A stretch of 27,500 bases of DNA from Utricularia gibba (lineage: Eukaryota; Streptophyta; Magnoliopsida; Lamiales; Lentibulariaceae). The notes under the pieces were generated by a model. It searched no databases and had not been told where the DNA came from. It saw only the letters and a list, made by a program, of their open reading frames with translations. Location: contig NEEC01000022.1 of assembly GCA_002189035.1 (NCBI GenBank), forward strand, positions 17,501 to 45,000, written 5' to 3'. Below are positions 24,359 to 27,500 of the stretch, one piece after another. How positions within the stretch are numbered: position 1 is the stretch's first letter; each line of letters opens with the position of its first letter. Both the position numbers and the translations under genes were made by a program.

Positions 24359-24392
24359 CTTATTTTAGTAAGTTTCTTATTTTAGTAAGTTA
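24359..24392. repeat. 17-bp tandem repeat, 2 copies
   Basis: CTTATTTTAGTAAGTTT at 24359-24375 is repeated at 24376-24392 with one change in the last base. Slippage-type duplication upstream of rpoB. Confidence 0.88.
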
Positions 24393-24452
24393 TTAAATAA
24401 AGAAATGGTATTTTGGATAAAATAGTAAAACAAAGAGAAACTGATTCAAATC

Positions 24453-24470
24453 ATATCATTATTATGATAT
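24453..24470. repeat. 7-bp hairpin upstream of rpoB
   Basis: ATATCAT (24453-24459) and ATGATAT (24464-24470) pair perfectly around a TATT loop. Weak on its own because it is all AT-rich, but it is the first of four in 325 bases. Confidence 0.65.
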
Positions 24471-24615
24471 TACATATTAAAATTTGCGAAAAAAGGGTGG
24501 TTAAGAGATAAAGACAACAAAATCAGATAGAATCTATTTTATTAATACTTAACTGACTTTATGGTAGGAATTTCGTTGTTCAAAAAACCGATTCGCAAAA
24601 AAAAGAGATAATTTG

Positions 24616-24641
24616 TACTTTACTCATTTTTGAGTAAAGTA
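24616..24641. repeat. 11-bp perfect hairpin upstream of rpoB
   Basis: TACTTTACTCA (24616-24626) and TGAGTAAAGTA (24631-24641) pair perfectly around a four-T loop. The strongest stem of this spacer. Confidence 0.85.
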
Positions 24642-24720
24642 TGATTTGAAGTATATTTTGAAGTATATAATATAAGAAGAAAACAGAATTTATATTAAAA
24701 AAAATTAAGTTTAAGTTAAG

Positions 24721-24738
24721 TAGCCTAATTTTAGGCTA
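24721..24738. repeat. 7-bp perfect hairpin
   Basis: TAGCCTA (24721-24727) and TAGGCTA (24732-24738) pair around an ATTT loop. It is immediately followed by another hairpin at 24753. Confidence 0.75.
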
Positions 24739-24752
24739 ATTCCCTATTCTAA

Positions 24753-24775
24753 ACATAGCTAAATATTAGCTATGT
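24753..24775. repeat. 10-bp perfect hairpin
   Basis: ACATAGCTAA (24753-24762) and TTAGCTATGT (24766-24775) pair perfectly around a three-base ATA loop. Confidence 0.85.
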
Positions 24776-25150
24776 GCGTAACAATTTCGGTTCTGGGGTT
24801 TACATATACTTATATATAATTATATAATAGTTATAATTGACATTGAGAAGGAATTTTTGCTTGAGAAAATAAATACTGATAAGTTATGTCTTGATTTGTA
24901 TTTTCTTATGTCATAAGGAAAACACAATTGTCGATTACAATACCAGAATTGGTCATGAATTCGAAGTCAATAGTTAATGGTTCCACTTTGTCAGCCGAAA
25001 ATGCACATTGGATTTTTCACTCTAAAAGTGGTAAATTTTTTTTCTCGTTGTGTATTTTCATATACAATCAAAAGAAGGAAGGAAAACGGGATAAAATGCA
25101 AATAAAAATTCCGTAATCTGGGATTACCTTCATCTCGTTTGGATCATTTT

Positions 25151-25221
25151 GGCGGCATGGCCGAGTGGTAAGGCGGGGGACTGCAAATCCTTTTTCCCCA
25201 GTTCAAATCCGGGTGTCGCCT
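25151..25221 (+). tRNA. trnC-GCA: tRNA-Cys(GCA)
   Basis: 71-nt tRNA starting GGCGGCATGGCCGAGTGG and ending ...GGGTGTCGCCT. The anticodon loop CTGCAAA gives anticodon GCA. The stems have several non-Watson-Crick pairs: G5.U in the acceptor stem, two G.U pairs at the base of the anticodon stem (GGGGA/TCCTT) and an A.C in the T stem (CCCAG/CCGGG). The overall fold is still normal. Standard position between rpoB and petN. Confidence 0.96.
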
Positions 25222-26044
<823 letters not shown>

Positions 26045-26660
26045 AAATGCTCCTTATTGAGTTGAAAAATCAAATCCTATCACTTGTTTTTAGAGATCGA
26101 CTTTAACTATTTAGTCCAAATAATTGTACTCCCAGGGGGTAATCTATGATATGAATCATAATCTTTCAATCAAAAAGATATGTCACTCAAGGGAATAGAC
26201 TCTGACTATTTTTATAGCTGGCAACTAAGGAAGATCGGACTTTTTTATTTCTTTTTCTCTTTACGATTCAAAGATCAAAGACGAAGTAAATGTAGACGCA
26301 CTTTCGATGAGCAATGATATAGAAATAGTAGTTATCTAATACGAGACTATGCAAGAATAAGACTGGGGCGAGTCACATCAAATATTGGGAATTTACCGCT
26401 TTCTTTCTAATTTTAGAAGGAGGATTTGGCCTTTATCAACTTATTTCCTATCATTGTTTGGGCGTTCTAAATCGTTGAGGTTTCCTCTCCCTTATTAGTA
26501 TTAGTAAAAGAGAGGGAATTAAAATGCTAAAATTTCTTCTGATCGGCCCAACTAGATGAAGCTAATTAGACAGTCTGTCAATTATCTAGAATATAGGGAA
26601 TTAATATACACATCTATAACAATAACATTGTAATCTATCGCAACTTAATCCTTTCGATTT

Positions 26661-26685
26661 AGTCTAGATTCCAACTTTCTAGACT
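26661..26685. repeat. 8-bp perfect hairpin
   Basis: AGTCTAGA (26661-26668) and TCTAGACT (26678-26685) pair perfectly around a nine-base loop, 16 bases before the larger inverted repeat at 26702. Confidence 0.75.
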
Positions 26686-26701
26686 CAATTTGTAGACTAC
26701 C

Positions 26702-26757
26702 AGATAGATAGTATTGTAGAACTAGATGAATCTTTCTTTCTACCATACTATCTATCT
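26702..26757. repeat. 19-bp inverted repeat between petN and psbM
   Basis: 26702-26720 (AGATAGATAGTATTGTAGA) pairs with 26739-26757 at 18 of 19 positions; the first 13 bases are perfect. The loop is 18 bases. It is 144 bases downstream of the psbM stop on its transcript and about 660 bases past petN, so a psbM 3'-end role is the more likely one. Confidence 0.85.
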
Positions 26758-26903
26758 CTTAGAATACCACCGAGTCTAGTTTGCCCATGTGATTTAAGTT
26801 AAGACGTGAAATTGATAGGAATTATATTTATTTAATTTCGTCAATTTTTGATAATAACTCAGAAAGAAAGTTTCATTCAAATTCATTTTCAAATGAAATT
26901 GAA

Positions 26904-27470
<567 letters not shown>

Positions 27471-27500
27471 CGGGACTGGCGGGGCTCGAACCCGCAGCTT
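27471..27500 (-). tRNA. trnD-GUC: tRNA-Asp(GUC), partial 3' end
   Basis: The last 30 bases on the minus strand read AAGCTGCGGGTTCGAGCC and continue to ...GCCAGTCCCG. They comprise the end of the variable region, a fully paired T arm (GCGGG/CCCGC, loop TTCGAGC) and the 3' acceptor strand of plastid tRNA-Asp. The 5' half with the anticodon is outside the window, so the identity rests on the 3' half and on the standard position next to psbM. Confidence 0.9.

Larger units (their letters stand above)
24130..25150. other. rpoB-trnC spacer
   Basis: A 1,021-base AT-rich spacer between rpoB (minus) and trnC (plus). It should hold the rpoB promoter, which I cannot place confidently. It carries a two-copy tandem repeat and four short perfect hairpins listed below. 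The 62-codon plus frame at 24928-25116 has no recognisable features. Confidence 0.75.
26045..26903. other. petN-psbM spacer
   Basis: An 859-base spacer between the convergent petN and psbM. It holds three inverted repeats: CCTCTC/GAGAGG (26484-26489, 26510-26515), AGTCTAGA/TCTAGACT (26661-26668, 26678-26685), and the long one at 26702-26757. These may form 3' ends for one or both mRNAs. No reading frame. Confidence 0.75.

Noticed and set aside
24835-24865. TTGACA-like -35 box upstream of trnC
   Set aside because: No acceptable -10 element follows at normal spacing; likely chance in AT-rich sequence.

Overview
The window is part of the large single-copy region of a chloroplast genome from a photosynthetic flowering plant, most likely a eudicot. 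The gene order trnK(matK)-rps16-trnQ-psbK-psbI-trnS-trnG-trnR-atpA-atpF-atpH-atpI-rps2-rpoC2-rpoC1-rpoB-trnC-petN-psbM-trnD is the unrearranged angiosperm order. The spacers are very AT-rich, and there are group II introns in trnK, rps16, trnG-UCC, atpF and rpoC1. The matK start (MEEIKTYLQ...) recalls asterids, but this protein is quite diverged and I would not name a family from memory.

Layout. 1-1859 (minus) is the 5' part of trnK-UUU with the N-terminal 375 codons of matK in its intron. 2720-3852 (minus) is an intact two-exon rps16, followed on its transcript by a 14-bp inverted repeat. trnQ-UUG, psbK, psbI and trnS-GCU follow, then a 671-bp spacer with two strong hairpins, split trnG-UCC and trnR-UCU. 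7418-13579 (minus) holds the genes rps2-atpI-atpH-atpF-atpA in transcription order, with a match to the PPR10 footprint in front of atpH. 13797-24129 (minus) holds rpoB-rpoC1-rpoC2. 24130-27500 holds a hairpin-rich spacer, trnC-GCA, petN, psbM (convergent with petN) and the 3' end of trnD-GUC at the window edge.

How the genes work together. rpoB, rpoC1 and rpoC2 encode three of the four core subunits of the plastid-encoded RNA polymerase (rpoA lies elsewhere). That enzyme transcribes photosynthesis genes such as psbK, psbI, psbM and petN, and the atp genes here supply ATP synthase subunits alpha, b (CF0-I), c and a. matK is the maturase for group IIA introns (its own trnK intron, atpF and others). 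rps2, rps16 and the tRNAs serve plastid translation. All genes look intact, so the plant is photosynthetic.

No undescribed system is visible. The points worth a second look are small: unpaired catalytic-triad positions in domain V of the rps16 and rpoC1 introns, inverted repeats and hairpins concentrated in several spacers, several known RNA-editing codons already hard-coded as T while others keep C, a shortened rpoC2 C-terminus, and start-site ambiguities in rps2, rpoB and rpoC2.
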